Counted from the stretch's first letter, positions 28,401 through 35,919 are shown. The stretch: DNA of 64,000 bases from Parapedobacter deserti (GCF_042646065.1 NZ_JBHRTA010000027.1:13403-77402), one strand, 5' to 3'. Numbers and translations are program-made. Notes: generated from the letters alone by a model not told the origin.

Positions 28401-29411
28401 GCTACCATCACCCGGCTTACGCTTCCGGACGGCAGCTTTGTGTACGACGGCGCGGCTAAATCACTAGCCATCACGGACACGCTGCCGGAAGGCACGTCGG
28501 TGAGCTATACCGGCAACAGCCGTACGGACGTGGGTACGCAGCAAGTAACGGCTATGATCAGCGGTGACAATTATGACACACTGGTGCTGACGGCGGAGCT
28601 CACAATAACACCGGCTGAGCGCACAATAGCCTTCCCCGCACTGCCGGAGAAGACCTACGGGGATGACGACTTCAATGCTGGCGCCACGGCCAGCAGCGGA
28701 GAGCCAGTAAGCTATACAAGCAGCAATGCGGCGGTTGCGGAGATTGGTGCGAATGGGCAGATCCGCATCATGGGCGCGGGTGAAACCACCATATCGGCCA
28801 CTGTACCGGAGAACGGGAACTACACGGGCCGCCCGGAAATCAGCCGGACATTGGTGGTAAACAAAGCCGTCCAATCGATCAGCTTCAACGCCCCGGCGGA
28901 AGTGAACCGGGACGCGGGCACCGTGCAGCTGGACGTAACGGCCAGCAGCGGGCTGCCGGTAAGCCTGACGGTCAACGACGAACAGGTGGCGACGTTGAGC
29001 GGCACGGCACTCAACGTGCTCCGGCTGGGCACGGTGACGATCACGGCCACACAGTCGGGCGATGGGAACCACGAAGCGGCCGAACCGGTGACGGTGACGG
29101 TGCGCGCGGTGGATCCGGCTTCGGACTTTGCCGTGTGCGTGCACCAGGCGGTGTCGCCCAACGGGGACGGCATCAACGAGTTCCTGATGATCGAGGGCAT
29201 CCGCGATTACCCGGACAACCGGGTGAGCATAATCAACCGCAACGGTTCGGTGGTGTGGGAGGCCTCGGGCTACGACAATGACCGGGTGGCGTTCCGCGGC
29301 GTTGGCACCGGGCAGCAGCTGCTTCCGGCGGGTACGTACTTCTACATCGTGGAAATCGGTACGGGCAGCGGTACGGAATACCGGAAGGGATACTTCGTGC
29401 TGCGGTATTAG
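22497..29411 (+). CDS. Giant multi-domain T9SS surface protein with six MBG-type repeats
   Basis: A 2304-residue secreted protein. Signal peptide ends at CHVMAQ (about 27). Order seen: adhesin-like jelly-roll (about 30-220), putative Ig domain (220-310), three Ig-like domains sharing TFSEAV-type strands (315-625), a GVPEDGLYEEGDELTFTV domain (630-745), a TFTEAGSG domain (755-885), three cadherin-like domains introduced by VNDAP or VNHAP (885-1275), two further GVxxGLY-type domains (1276-1520), a SEPV domain (1521-1615), six near-identical 71-residue MBG/YDG-type repeats (1618-2043), two diverged MBG/Big-like domains, and a type B T9SS C-terminal domain from about 2209 (AVSPNGDGINEF, GTYFYIVEI, YRKGYFVLRY). 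It is probably a long adhesin or surface fibre. A paralogue lies at 57331-63798. Confidence 0.92.
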   Translation: MNNRLPRLGHGLMVILLCTTTCHVMAQSDLNTGFSQSFDDVTTLNADGWSMQNNSELLGTESWAQGNAGLFSAYNGSPGAYIGVGKGSARGGAATISNWLISPNREFRNGDVITFYTRARTPQFELDRVDRLEVRLSTNGASTDVGTTAAGVGDFTTLLLSINPALAHHAYPKTWTQYTVTVTGLSEPTSGRMAFRYFVTDGGPVGINSEYIGLDEVVYTPYDCPAITVGGTLPDAALGQSYHAILTQTGALETHAYTITDGGLPDGVTLSPNGTISGTPTESGTFDVEVTVTDASGCSGTESFSWVVIPTVVAHMEVDDTQLTVGETATLTVTFSEAVFGLEITDFTVENGTLSELATENGGITWTATLTPTPDREATANSITLDHTGFVNDAGVPGIGSSKSNDYAIDTAPPTASIAINDWRNSYQNIIVNFNKTAAVTIAFSEAVSGLTVGDFTVGSGMLSDLSSSDEGLTWTATLTPAADTENRTNVIVLNNTGVYDANGNPGAGITQSPIYIVDTVVPELLSVEMEHSTFNVATNVSWVIFRFSEPIVSFDQTNITWENGTLGDWEGRESASVYAARFRPTANVEQAINEISVEDVSFRDYGDNWGSGTVVPLAYAIDNVMPIVTSVGVPEDGLYEEGDELTFTVGMREPVNVDSDAGPVALELIVGTATRKASYRSGSGTAELVFAYAVQAGDIDMDGIEVGDLDAADGALIADLAGNPLQSESVNNVGNTEAIRVRAAHVPVITISSGMATFTEAGSGASVPIIVDEALVVSHPGNATLASAVVQITNNFMPEEDLLAFSNNGSTMGNITSSYDAAAGVLTLTSAGASATLAEWQEALRAITYTNTSDMPGTQLRSIEFVVSEGAVGSEPVSRNVAVVSVNDAPVVSVPGSIAVTENETVPLTGISFADADAGSGMVTATYAVPIGSLSATSGDGISVGGTSSVLTLTGTIAGINNFMASGALAYTPALNASGSTALTVSINDNGNTGEGGAFQDFRTVVLQISAVNHAPVITAPASIAVDEDVSTRLTGISFADVDADGGDVTAAFSVGSGTLSAASGSGVAVSGSGTGTLSLNGKIADINAFMAAGGVSFTTAMNATLAVTLTVNINDNGNTGTGGALEDTATITLSITAVNDAPVNTVPAGQTVDQDGVLVFSPGNGNAISVSDVDAGGGIIRGTLTAVNGLITLGSTTGLVFISGSGVGGGTMIFEGSIADINTALNGLTFAPTSGYNGAASLEVVTDDLGLTGSGGPQMDRDVIAITVSPIHPVITAVNATSADGLYKIGDDITLTVSFDQAVTVAGSGTLPSLLLETGSADREAAYISGSGSNTLAFEYTVQAGDVSADLDYQSTAALMRNGATIQSASGQDAVLTLPAVGGAHSIGGQHSLVIDGVAPTVTSVDVPANGYYREGDALTVTVRMDDDVLVNTGSDSPYLALTIGTATVQAIYTGGSGGDALTFSYTVQAADLDLNGIVLGGTINPNGGAIRDNAGNDALLALKGVPPTDQVFVYSVKPSVSLSTEATSPVNEPFTVTATFSEPVAGFTISDITVTNGTLSDLQTIDNSSYTFLVTPTVHGGVQLSIAADAAVNIANNGNDASDMLSLQFNGIITGITLRDGSFVYDGTAKSLAITGSLPEGTSVSYTRNSRTDVGSQEVTATISGDNYDTLVLTAELTVTEATITGIALPDGSFVYDGAAKSLAITGSLPEGTSVSYTGNSRTDVGSQVVTATIGGDKYETLVLTAELAVTEATITGLTLPDGSFVYDGAAKSLAITGSLPESTSVSYTGNSRTDVGTQQVTATISGGNYETLVLTAELMVTEATITGITLPDGSFVYDGTAHSLAITGSLPEGTSVSYTGNSRTDVGSQVVTATISGDNYETLVLTAELAVTEATITGLTLPDGSFVYDGAAKSLAITGSLPEGTSVSYTGNSRTDVGSQVVTATMSGSNYETLVLTAELAVTEATITRLTLPDGSFVYDGAAKSLAITDTLPEGTSVSYTGNSRTDVGTQQVTAMISGDNYDTLVLTAELTITPAERTIAFPALPEKTYGDDDFNAGATASSGEPVSYTSSNAAVAEIGANGQIRIMGAGETTISATVPENGNYTGRPEISRTLVVNKAVQSISFNAPAEVNRDAGTVQLDVTASSGLPVSLTVNDEQVATLSGTALNVLRLGTVTITATQSGDGNHEAAEPVTVTVRAVDPASDFAVCVHQAVSPNGDGINEFLMIEGIRDYPDNRVSIINRNGSVVWEASGYDNDRVAFRGVGTGQQLLPAGTYFYIVEIGTGSGTEYRKGYFVLRY
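27348..28625 (+). repeat. Six tandem 213-bp in-frame repeats encoding MBG/YDG-type modules
   Basis: Each unit encodes 71 residues beginning G(I/L)(T/A)L(P/R)DGSFVYDG and ending EATIT or equivalent. Units start at 27348, 27561 and every 213 bp after that. They differ by a few substitutions; most variation is at SGDNY, TQQ/SQV and the start of unit 6. The paralogue has a single unit of this type (about 62797-63006), so the array here has expanded. Array length probably varies between strains. Confidence 0.9.
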
Positions 29412-29529
29412 TGGTGGTGGAAGGGTTTTACGCCTGTTGCTCCACGTCTGGATCCGGGGCGCAGTGCTTCCGTCTCCTAGGCCGTGTCTGCAACAGCCGT
29501 AAAACCGGGGGGTGGAAGATTGGTTTTGG
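29411..29529 (+). repeat. 119-bp intergenic repeat, unit 1
   Basis: Begins at the last base of the giant gene's stop codon. It contains a 17-bp imperfect inverted repeat, GGTTTTACGCCTGTTGC (29424-29440) with its complement at 29490-29506 (one mismatch), around a 49-nt centre, followed by a G-rich tail. Transcribed from the upstream gene it would fold into a long hairpin. Confidence 0.85.
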
Positions 29530-29642
29530 GTGGTGGTGGAAGGGTTTTACGCCTGTTGCTCCACGTCTGGATCCGGGGCGCAGTGCTTCCGTCTCCTAGG
29601 CCGTGTCTGCAACAGTCGTAAAACCGGGGGGTGGAAGATTGG
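29530..29642 (+). repeat. 119-bp intergenic repeat, unit 2
   Basis: Direct tandem copy of unit 1, almost identical through the inverted-repeat arms and centre, diverging only in the G-rich tail. It ends just before the PorP/SprF gene. The same tandem pair follows the other giant gene at 63798. Confidence 0.85.
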
Positions 29643-29687
29643 GGGGCGCGGTGATTGATGAAAAGTATTAATGGAAACAGCAATAAA

Positions 29688-30581
29688 ATGAAACGAAATC
29701 TGATTCTTTTGTTGGGGAGCATACTGGTAGGCACTGCCCTGTATGGCCAGCAGCCGCTTACCCATACGCAGCATGGACAGCTGCGCACGGTGGTCAACCC
29801 GGCGGCGAGCCTGATGCAGATGGGGGGCGAGGTTTCAGTGATCGGCCGGCGGCAGTGGGTGGGCATGGACGGAGCGCCCACGGTGTTCTGGGGCAGCGGC
29901 CACATGGGCTTCGAGCGCTTCGGGGCGACGGCTGGTCTGAACCTCCGCCACGAAAGCCTGGCGGTGGAGAAGCTGACGGAAGCCTCGGCGTTTTTTGCCA
30001 AGCGCGTGCGGATATCGGAGACGGAGTACGTGGGGGTATCGCTGAATGCGGGGCTGAGCTACATGGACGGCCGTTTTTCGCAGCTGGACCCGATGGATCC
30101 GGCGTTCCGGGAGGATGTGCGGGAGACGGATGCGCTGATCGGCTTCGGTGTGGTGCTGTACCGCCCGGAGCGGTACTTCGTGGGGCTGTCGCTTCCGCGC
30201 CTGATGCTGGGGAGCCTGGGTGTGGGCAGCGACAGCCGCTACCACTTCCGCAACCTGTACCACCTGACGGCGGGGGCGCTGTTCGGTCTGGGCGGGGACT
30301 TCCACCTCCGTCCGAGCGTGCTGGTGACGTATTCGGAGAGCCTGCGTCCGCAGGCGGAGGCCTCGGCGCTGGTGTTCATCAAGCAGGTGTTCGGCATCGG
30401 TGCGAACATCCGGAGCTACGGTGAGGTGGCGGGGATGGCGCAGTTCAACTTCTCGGGCTTCGGGCTGGGTTACAGCTACCAGTTTAACCCGGGCAATGAG
30501 CCGCTGAACCGGCGCATCAGCAACACCACCCATGAAATCGGATTGCAATACCGATTCGACAGGGCGCTGCAATTGTTATAG
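29688..30581 (+). CDS. PorP/SprF family type IX secretion membrane protein
   Basis: Outer membrane protein of 297 residues from the ATG at 29688, with a signal peptide ending TALYGQ; TTG at 29655 and ATG at 29658 are also in frame. Family features are the early NPAASLMQ segment, repeated amphipathic strands (SVIGRRQWVGMDGAP), and the closing GFGLGYSYQFNPG and HEIGLQYRF. PorP/SprF proteins are often encoded directly after large proteins with type B T9SS C-terminal domains and are thought to anchor or assist those proteins. Here only the 119-bp repeat pair separates the two genes. Confidence 0.92.
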   Translation: MKRNLILLLGSILVGTALYGQQPLTHTQHGQLRTVVNPAASLMQMGGEVSVIGRRQWVGMDGAPTVFWGSGHMGFERFGATAGLNLRHESLAVEKLTEASAFFAKRVRISETEYVGVSLNAGLSYMDGRFSQLDPMDPAFREDVRETDALIGFGVVLYRPERYFVGLSLPRLMLGSLGVGSDSRYHFRNLYHLTAGALFGLGGDFHLRPSVLVTYSESLRPQAEASALVFIKQVFGIGANIRSYGEVAGMAQFNFSGFGLGYSYQFNPGNEPLNRRISNTTHEIGLQYRFDRALQLL

Positions 30582-30658
30582 GGGCTTGATGGCCTTGTTG
30601 GATTGATCGGCTATCAGTCGGAGCAACGCATTGATGCCAGGTCTCTCTTAGCGTGCCG

Positions 30659-30976
30659 CTAGGTAGCCCGCGATTGCAGCTTTCGCAGCAATATGTAATC
30701 CAGGTAGAGCGTCCCAAAGGGGATAATGCACGCCAACAGCACCTTCCATGTCGTTTCCCGGAATTTCCATCGTTGCTCCACGCCAACGCGCAGTGCACTG
30801 AATACAAAAAGCAGAAATAAAGCCCCGTGGATTGGTCCCATGGAACTGACCAGCGACGGGAGGCCGAAACCGTATTTCAGCGGCACGGCAACAAAAACGA
30901 GGATAAGCAGGGAAACGCCCTCTAAGAAGGCGCAGAGCCTTAGGCGTCCGATGGTGGTGGTGAGCAACGTTTTCAT
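30659..30976 (-). CDS. DUF3817 family membrane protein
   Basis: A 105-residue membrane protein with three to four helices. The DUF3817 pattern is seen as LRLCAFLEGVSLLILVFVAV, GPIHGALFLLFV and IPFGTLYLDYILL. Two bp separate it from the upstream membrane protein gene, so they are one unit. Function unknown. Confidence 0.85.
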   Translation of the reverse strand: MKTLLTTTIGRLRLCAFLEGVSLLILVFVAVPLKYGFGLPSLVSSMGPIHGALFLLFVFSALRVGVEQRWKFRETTWKVLLACIIPFGTLYLDYILLRKLQSRAT

Positions 30977-30978
30977 GA

Positions 30979-31443
30979 TTAAAATGTTCGAAGGTAGGGC
31001 CTTCCCGAGAGCGGCGAAAATGGCCAGGGAATAGCGACGAAAATAAGAACAAGTGCAATGGAGAACCAGATCAGCATGGTCTGGAATTTTTGCCGGTCAG
31101 CAGTTTTCCGTTTCGCCATGGCCGAACCGATGGTCAACAGTACAATGGCCACCAGCATCAAAAGGAGGTGGAATAGGCCGTAAAAAGTCAGGTTCAAATC
31201 CTGAAAGGCGGTTTGTGGGTGACGCCAAAAGGATTTCACAAACGGGCTTTGCGTATAAAGCAATATGCCGATCATCAACTGAATGTGAGCCACCGTTGCA
31301 GTCCAATGCCGGAAGGCATTGTCAGTCTTAGCGAATGGTCTGTTTCTGATCAGGCCAACTGCTGCGCGGTAGATGGAATACAAGAGGCAGGCTAAGACCA
31401 GCCAGCGAAAGAGGGAATGAAGTACCAATAGGGTAGGATACAT
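30979..31443 (-). CDS. Cytochrome b561-like four-helix membrane protein
   Basis: A 154-residue protein with four hydrophobic segments (about 8-30, 48-65, 84-106, 122-140). The opening MYPTLLVLHSLFRWLVL and a second His-rich helix (WTATVAHIQLMIGILLY) suggest a haem- or quinone-type bundle common in Bacteroidota; bound cofactors are not proven. It is co-transcribed with the DUF3817 gene. Confidence 0.65.
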   Translation of the reverse strand: MYPTLLVLHSLFRWLVLACLLYSIYRAAVGLIRNRPFAKTDNAFRHWTATVAHIQLMIGILLYTQSPFVKSFWRHPQTAFQDLNLTFYGLFHLLLMLVAIVLLTIGSAMAKRKTADRQKFQTMLIWFSIALVLIFVAIPWPFSPLSGRPYLRTF

Positions 31444-31519
31444 AGCTTCGACGACTTACTGTTTGCTGCGCCAAAGGTAATGTAAAAACATACTAATTGG
31501 TATGTTTTTGCGGGAAAAA

Positions 31520-32110
31520 TTAAGCTAGGTTGTTTAAGTAGTTTCTAAGTTCCTTTAAGTAAGGTAAATAAATAGATTTGCTGTTCTCCAGTTTCCCGAA
31601 ATTCCGTATGCCCCAATAGCCAGACATCACGAATAAGGTAACTTGCTTCGCGCTCACATCTTTTCGGATAAACCCCATTTCCTTGCCGCGTTCGATCGCC
31701 GCTACCATCGCGGTTTCCCATTCCTGGGTGATCTCGTCTAGCACCTGCCGGAAGTCCGCGTTCCAAGGCGTCATCTCGTGGGTAAAATTAGCTGCCGGGC
31801 AGCCGTATTCCACTTTCAGGAATTCATTTTCCATCAAAAGCGCGTGCACGAGGTCGAAAATGGCGTCCAAAGGGTTTGCTTGGAGCTGCAACGGTTGGAT
31901 AAAGCTGTTGGCAAGTGCCGGTTTCAGAATTTCCTGCAGGATGGCTAGCCCCATTTCATCCTTGTTTTTGAAGTGGTAATAGAACGCTCCTTTGGTCACT
32001 TTCGTGGTCGCGATGATGTCATCGATGCTTGTTGTCTGGTAACCCTTGACGTAAATCAGTTCGAAAGCTTTCGTTAAAATCATTAATCGGGTCGCTGCCG
32101 CCTTCTTCAT
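31520..32110 (-). CDS. TetR/AcrR family transcriptional repressor
   Basis: A 196-residue regulator. The N-terminal TetR HTH is clear (ILTKAFELIYVKGYQTTSID, then TTKVTKGAFYYHFKNKDEMG). The ligand-binding half includes a conserved VEYGCPAANF segment seen in a Bacteroidota subgroup. The ATG at 32110 (MKKAAATR) is preferred over the one 12 bp upstream. It probably controls the two membrane-protein genes downstream on the same strand. Confidence 0.92.
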   Translation of the reverse strand: MKKAAATRLMILTKAFELIYVKGYQTTSIDDIIATTKVTKGAFYYHFKNKDEMGLAILQEILKPALANSFIQPLQLQANPLDAIFDLVHALLMENEFLKVEYGCPAANFTHEMTPWNADFRQVLDEITQEWETAMVAAIERGKEMGFIRKDVSAKQVTLFVMSGYWGIRNFGKLENSKSIYLPYLKELRNYLNNLA

Positions 32111-32148
32111 AAAAGATACCATTCGGTCTGTTTACAAAGAAACGAAAA

Positions 32149-32664
32149 TTAAGCCAGACTTCCCTTCGGCTTCCTTTTCAAGAGCAATGCACTTACCAGG
32201 GCAACCACCAGCCCAATGGGCAAGACCTCCGAATAGGTGATGAGGATAACGAAAAGCGGATTTTTATACATTTCCTTAAAGTTGGCCATCTGGACGGTCT
32301 TGGCTTGCAGGTCTTCCGGTGAGCAAGTGGTGAGCACATGGTCGGTGTAGACATCGATAAAATCGGGCACAAACAGGTAGTAGTAGAACAGCCAGACCAC
32401 GACGTATAGCGTCGATCCGACCAAAGCAATCAAGCTTCCCATTTTGAAGGCATTTCCAAATGAAATGTGACCTCCAAGTTGTTTGTCGCGGTGATTTTTG
32501 ACGCCGAAGAATATAAGCGAGAACAGAATAATCATCGCTGCGTACCCAACGACGTCGTTTCCTTTGAAGTCGGTGTCGCTGTACATCATATTGACCATAA
32601 TGACCATGTTGGCACACAGGATGACCCCGATGATTAATCCGAATAACAGTACGTTCCTTTTCAT
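32149..32664 (-). CDS. DUF4199 domain membrane protein
   Basis: A 171-residue membrane protein with four helices (about 5-25, 38-55, 75-97, 140-162). The typical DUF4199 layout of a YAAMIILFSLIFFGVK helix, the GGHISFGNAFKMG loop and a C-terminal helix is present. It is encoded 117 bp downstream of a LuxR-type regulator and 38 bp upstream of the TetR gene. Function unknown. Confidence 0.85.
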   Translation of the reverse strand: MKRNVLLFGLIIGVILCANMVIMVNMMYSDTDFKGNDVVGYAAMIILFSLIFFGVKNHRDKQLGGHISFGNAFKMGSLIALVGSTLYVVVWLFYYYLFVPDFIDVYTDHVLTTCSPEDLQAKTVQMANFKEMYKNPLFVILITYSEVLPIGLVVALVSALLLKRKPKGSLA

Positions 32665-32781
32665 TGCTTTTTTTCAATTGATTTAGATGGCAAATATAGG
32701 GGCGGTAAGGGCGGTGCCGTTCATACTTTAGGATGAAATTGCAGGTGGATAACGGAAAATCGTACCTAAGTACGAGTGTGA

Positions 32782-33252
32782 TTAGGGGATGATACGCAGT
32801 TCTTTGGCTTTCCCAATGGCTTGGGTCCTGCTCTTTACATCCAGTTTATGAAAAAGGTTCGAGACATGGGTTTTTACGGTGCTCAGCGAAATGAACAGTT
32901 CGGCCGCTACCTCCGCATTGCTGCGCCCATCAGCCAAGAGCTGGAGCACTTCATACTCCCGTTTGCTAATACCTAGTTGCTTGATGGTGTCTTCGTCGAC
33001 CGAGAAGGTATCCGCAGTCGGAACGGGAATTTTCCGCTCGATGGTAACGATTTTCGGCTTGCCCAGCTGGTTGGCGACCCATACGCCAAGCACCAAAAAA
33101 AGGAGGGCGATGATACCGATGTAGATGTCAATAGCATGGTCGATGATTAGGAAATTCCACTGTATCCATTTCAAGAAAAACACGAGCACGGCCAACACCA
33201 TCCCGTATAACAGGATACGTTGGTAGCTTTTGGCCAGCTTGAGGGATTTCAT
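32782..33252 (-). CDS. Membrane-anchored LuxR-type HTH regulator
   Basis: A 156-residue protein with two N-terminal transmembrane helices (about 12-30 and 40-62) and a C-terminal LuxR/GerE HTH (about 92-156: GISKREYEVLQLLADGRSN, LFISLSTVKTHVSNLFHKL). It lacks a receiver domain. This short membrane-tethered LuxR form is common in Sphingobacteria beside DUF4199 genes, as here. Confidence 0.88.
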   Translation of the reverse strand: MKSLKLAKSYQRILLYGMVLAVLVFFLKWIQWNFLIIDHAIDIYIGIIALLFLVLGVWVANQLGKPKIVTIERKIPVPTADTFSVDEDTIKQLGISKREYEVLQLLADGRSNAEVAAELFISLSTVKTHVSNLFHKLDVKSRTQAIGKAKELRIIP

Positions 33253-33360
33253 ACTTCGACGTTTATTGTTCGTATACTGCCGAGGCCGTGCTCCAGCGAC
33301 GGGTTAAAGATAAATATTTTATGCTAACCCACTGCCGCCTGCTTTTTGGGACAATTATTT

Positions 33361-34794
33361 TTAATCTTCCCGGCTACCGTCATCGGCCATGCGCACGATG
33401 CGGGGTGTGAAGGTGGCCAATACGTCCACCAGGTCGGTCTGGGCGGCCATCACGGTATGAATGTCTTTGTAGGCCATTGGTGCTTCGTCTAGGCCGGCAC
33501 CGACCAGTGTAACTCCGTGATGCTGGAGCGTAGCCTTCATGGCTGCCCGGCTGATGGTCTTGATGGCCTGCGTGCGGCTCATCTGCCGCCCCGCGCCATG
33601 GGAGGCGGAATTGATGGATGCAGCCTCGCCTTTTCCCCGTACGAGGAAGCCCGGCGCAGTCATGGAGCCGGGGATTATGCCAAGTACGCCCGCACCGGCA
33701 GGCGTAGCGCCCTTGCGGTGCACAATCACCTCCTGCCCATTCCATTGTTCCTTCCAGGCAAAGTTGTGATGGTTTTCGACGCTGGCCAACACTTCCGCGC
33801 TTAATGCCGCCGCCATCTTGCGGTGGATGATCTCGTGATTGGCAGAGGCATAGTCGCCGGCCAGTGTCATCGCTTGCCAGTATTCCTGCCCGGCTTCAGT
33901 ATCGAGGCCGAGGTACGCCAGGTTTTGTGCTTCGTGGGGCAGGCGGCACAGCTCCTTGGCCAGCTTGGTATAATGGCCGGCTAGGGTGGCACCCAAGCCC
34001 CGTGAGCCGGAGTGGGAGAGGAGGGCCAGGTACCTACCGGCTGGTAGGCCCAACGCTTCGTCGGCCTCGGCAAATTCGATGATACCGAATTCCACGAAGT
34101 GATTGCCGCCACCGGACGTGCCTAATTGCGCCCAGGCTTTGTCTTTCAGACCAGCTACGAAGGAATTCATCCCGAAAGCCACATCGGCCAGCACGGCGTG
34201 GTCCGCCCGCTCGTGGGGCTTGAAGCCGTGCCCAGCCCCAAAGCGCGTCTGCGCGATGAGCTCCCGTTTGAATTGGGCTTGATTGGCATTGAAGAATGCC
34301 TCGGGAATATCGTAGATAGACAATGCCATGCGGCAACCGATATCCACGCCCACCCCGTACGGGATGACAGCATTATCGACCGCCAGCACCCCGCCGATGG
34401 GCAGGCCGTATCCCTGGTGCGCGTCGGGCATCAGCGCGCCGGCCACCGTGACCGGCAGCTGCATGGCCACGTCCATTTGCGTGCGCGCGCCGGCTTCGAT
34501 GTGTGATTCACCGTAGATCGCATAGTCGGCATCGGCATCCCGCAGGGGGATGTAGGGGTCTTCGGGAATCGCAGCTTCTTCGATGAGGGCCTTGGCCAGC
34601 TTGCCGAAGGTGGCGTCGGCCGTATAAGCCTGCGGCTTGACCAGCACGTCGGCAAGCTGTGCAAGCAGCATTTTTTTGCCAAGGTGCTCGTGTTTGTTGG
34701 CGGTGCGCAGCGCTATGCCGAAGGCGCGGCCGGGGGTGTATCCCAAAGCCATCAGTTCTTCGCTATTGATGAGGTGATTTGTTGGTGTATCCAT
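33361..34794 (-). CDS. rtcB: RtcB family RNA-splicing ligase
   Basis: GTP- and Mn-dependent ligase that joins 2',3'-cyclic phosphate (or 3'-phosphate) and 5'-OH RNA ends. Active-site blocks are present: PDAHQGYGLPIGG, GVGVDIGCRM (metal-binding Cys near residue 152), GGGNHFVEFG, SHSGSRGLG and NSASHGAGRQMSRTQA, the segment holding the His that becomes guanylylated. The ATG at 34794 gives 477 residues; a TTG 15 bp upstream is possible. It lies 30 bp downstream of the slipin gene on the same strand. The tRNA-like region and WYL regulator upstream suggest a dedicated RNA repair unit. No archease or RtcA gene is in the window. Confidence 0.93.
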   Translation of the reverse strand: MDTPTNHLINSEELMALGYTPGRAFGIALRTANKHEHLGKKMLLAQLADVLVKPQAYTADATFGKLAKALIEEAAIPEDPYIPLRDADADYAIYGESHIEAGARTQMDVAMQLPVTVAGALMPDAHQGYGLPIGGVLAVDNAVIPYGVGVDIGCRMALSIYDIPEAFFNANQAQFKRELIAQTRFGAGHGFKPHERADHAVLADVAFGMNSFVAGLKDKAWAQLGTSGGGNHFVEFGIIEFAEADEALGLPAGRYLALLSHSGSRGLGATLAGHYTKLAKELCRLPHEAQNLAYLGLDTEAGQEYWQAMTLAGDYASANHEIIHRKMAAALSAEVLASVENHHNFAWKEQWNGQEVIVHRKGATPAGAGVLGIIPGSMTAPGFLVRGKGEAASINSASHGAGRQMSRTQAIKTISRAAMKATLQHHGVTLVGAGLDEAPMAYKDIHTVMAAQTDLVDVLATFTPRIVRMADDGSRED

Positions 34795-34824
34795 TTTTTC
34801 TCCCGGCAAGATACGTGATTATAG

Positions 34825-35919
34825 TTATTTGAAAAACAGTTCCTTCAATTGTCCGACGATGTTGCCGCCACCGGAGAGAGTGATCTCGCCGATTTTTTCG
34901 GCGATTTTCTCTACGTGCTCCATTTCTTTCATCTTCCAGAGCATGGCGTTGTCCTCCATCAGCTTGGCGGTGTTCAGCAAGCTGCGCATCGCGGCGGTTT
35001 CTTCCCGGCGGGTGATCCCATTGGCCTGTGCGCGTTTTTCGGCCACCAGCACTTGGTTCATGATGTCTTTCACATCGCCCGGCAGGATGATGTCTTTCAC
35101 GCCGCAGTCGATGAGCCGCACGCCCAGCGCTTCGGCCTTGGCGGCGCAGGTGTTTTTCACGGCTGTAGCCATGGCTTCCTTGCCTTCCATCAGCTCGTCG
35201 AAGCCTTTGGTGGAAATGAACTCCCGCAGGGCCAGTTGTACGAGCACGTATAGTTGTTTTTCAAACTCCTTGTTGTGCACCACGGCTTTCGTCAGGTCTA
35301 CCACCTGGTACGTGAGCGTGAAGTTGATGCGCAGCTGCGCCTTGTCCTTGGTGAGGATTTCCTGACCGAGAATTTCCATGCTTAGCTGGCGCATGTCTGC
35401 CTTGGTCACCGTGGTGGTGATCGTGTTTTTCCAGTACACGTAATTGCCGGATTCCAGCACACGATCAAACTTGCCGTCTACAAACAGAAGGCCCTTTTCG
35501 AACGGATCGACGGTGTATGCCCGCACGTATTGGTAAAGCGGCTGCCTGCTCAGCAGGTTGCGATCGACCGCTTCCGTAATTTCCAATTGGTCGGTGGCGG
35601 CACGGATGAAACGATAGCCGCCAACACCTTTCCAGAACGCATATTTGCCGGCAGTGAGCACCGTGGCAAAGCGTTGATCTTGATAGACCAGAACCAGTTC
35701 ATTGTCAGCGACATCCACCACCTCCAGCAGCGCGGCCAGGGCATCGTGGGCGAGCAGTGTGCGCAGCTCCTGCTCCGGCGCAAATGCCTTGGTCATATCA
35801 AAATATTGCACCCGCTCGCCCCAGTAGAGCCAGTGTGCACCTTTTTGCAGCACGCGCTTCAGTTCGCCGTTTTTGAAAACCAAACCAACCGTGTTGGTGG
35901 TGATGTTTACTCGTTTCAT
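34825..35919 (-). CDS. Slipin family SPFH/band 7 protein
   Basis: A 364-residue SPFH protein with no long N-terminal membrane helix. The band 7 core is at about 120-300 (YVRAYTVDPFEKGLLFVDGK, LRINFTLTYQVVDLTKA, LVQLALREFISTKGFDELME), followed by a coiled-coil AEKRAQANGITRREETAAMR segment and a GGNIVGQLKELFF tail. SPFH proteins form oligomeric membrane or scaffold assemblies. As the first protein gene after the non-coding region and directly upstream of rtcB, it probably scaffolds or localises the RNA repair machinery; this role is an inference. Confidence 0.88.
   Translation of the reverse strand: MKRVNITTNTVGLVFKNGELKRVLQKGAHWLYWGERVQYFDMTKAFAPEQELRTLLAHDALAALLEVVDVADNELVLVYQDQRFATVLTAGKYAFWKGVGGYRFIRAATDQLEITEAVDRNLLSRQPLYQYVRAYTVDPFEKGLLFVDGKFDRVLESGNYVYWKNTITTTVTKADMRQLSMEILGQEILTKDKAQLRINFTLTYQVVDLTKAVVHNKEFEKQLYVLVQLALREFISTKGFDELMEGKEAMATAVKNTCAAKAEALGVRLIDCGVKDIILPGDVKDIMNQVLVAEKRAQANGITRREETAAMRSLLNTAKLMEDNAMLWKMKEMEHVEKIAEKIGEITLSGGGNIVGQLKELFFK

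Noticed and set aside
27348..28625. A CRISPR array
   Set aside because: The repeats are 213-bp in-frame coding units with no spacers.
33270..33300. Another copy of the 119-bp repeat (GAGGCCGTGCTCC resemblance)
   Set aside because: Similarity covers only about ten bases and does not extend to the conserved core or arms.
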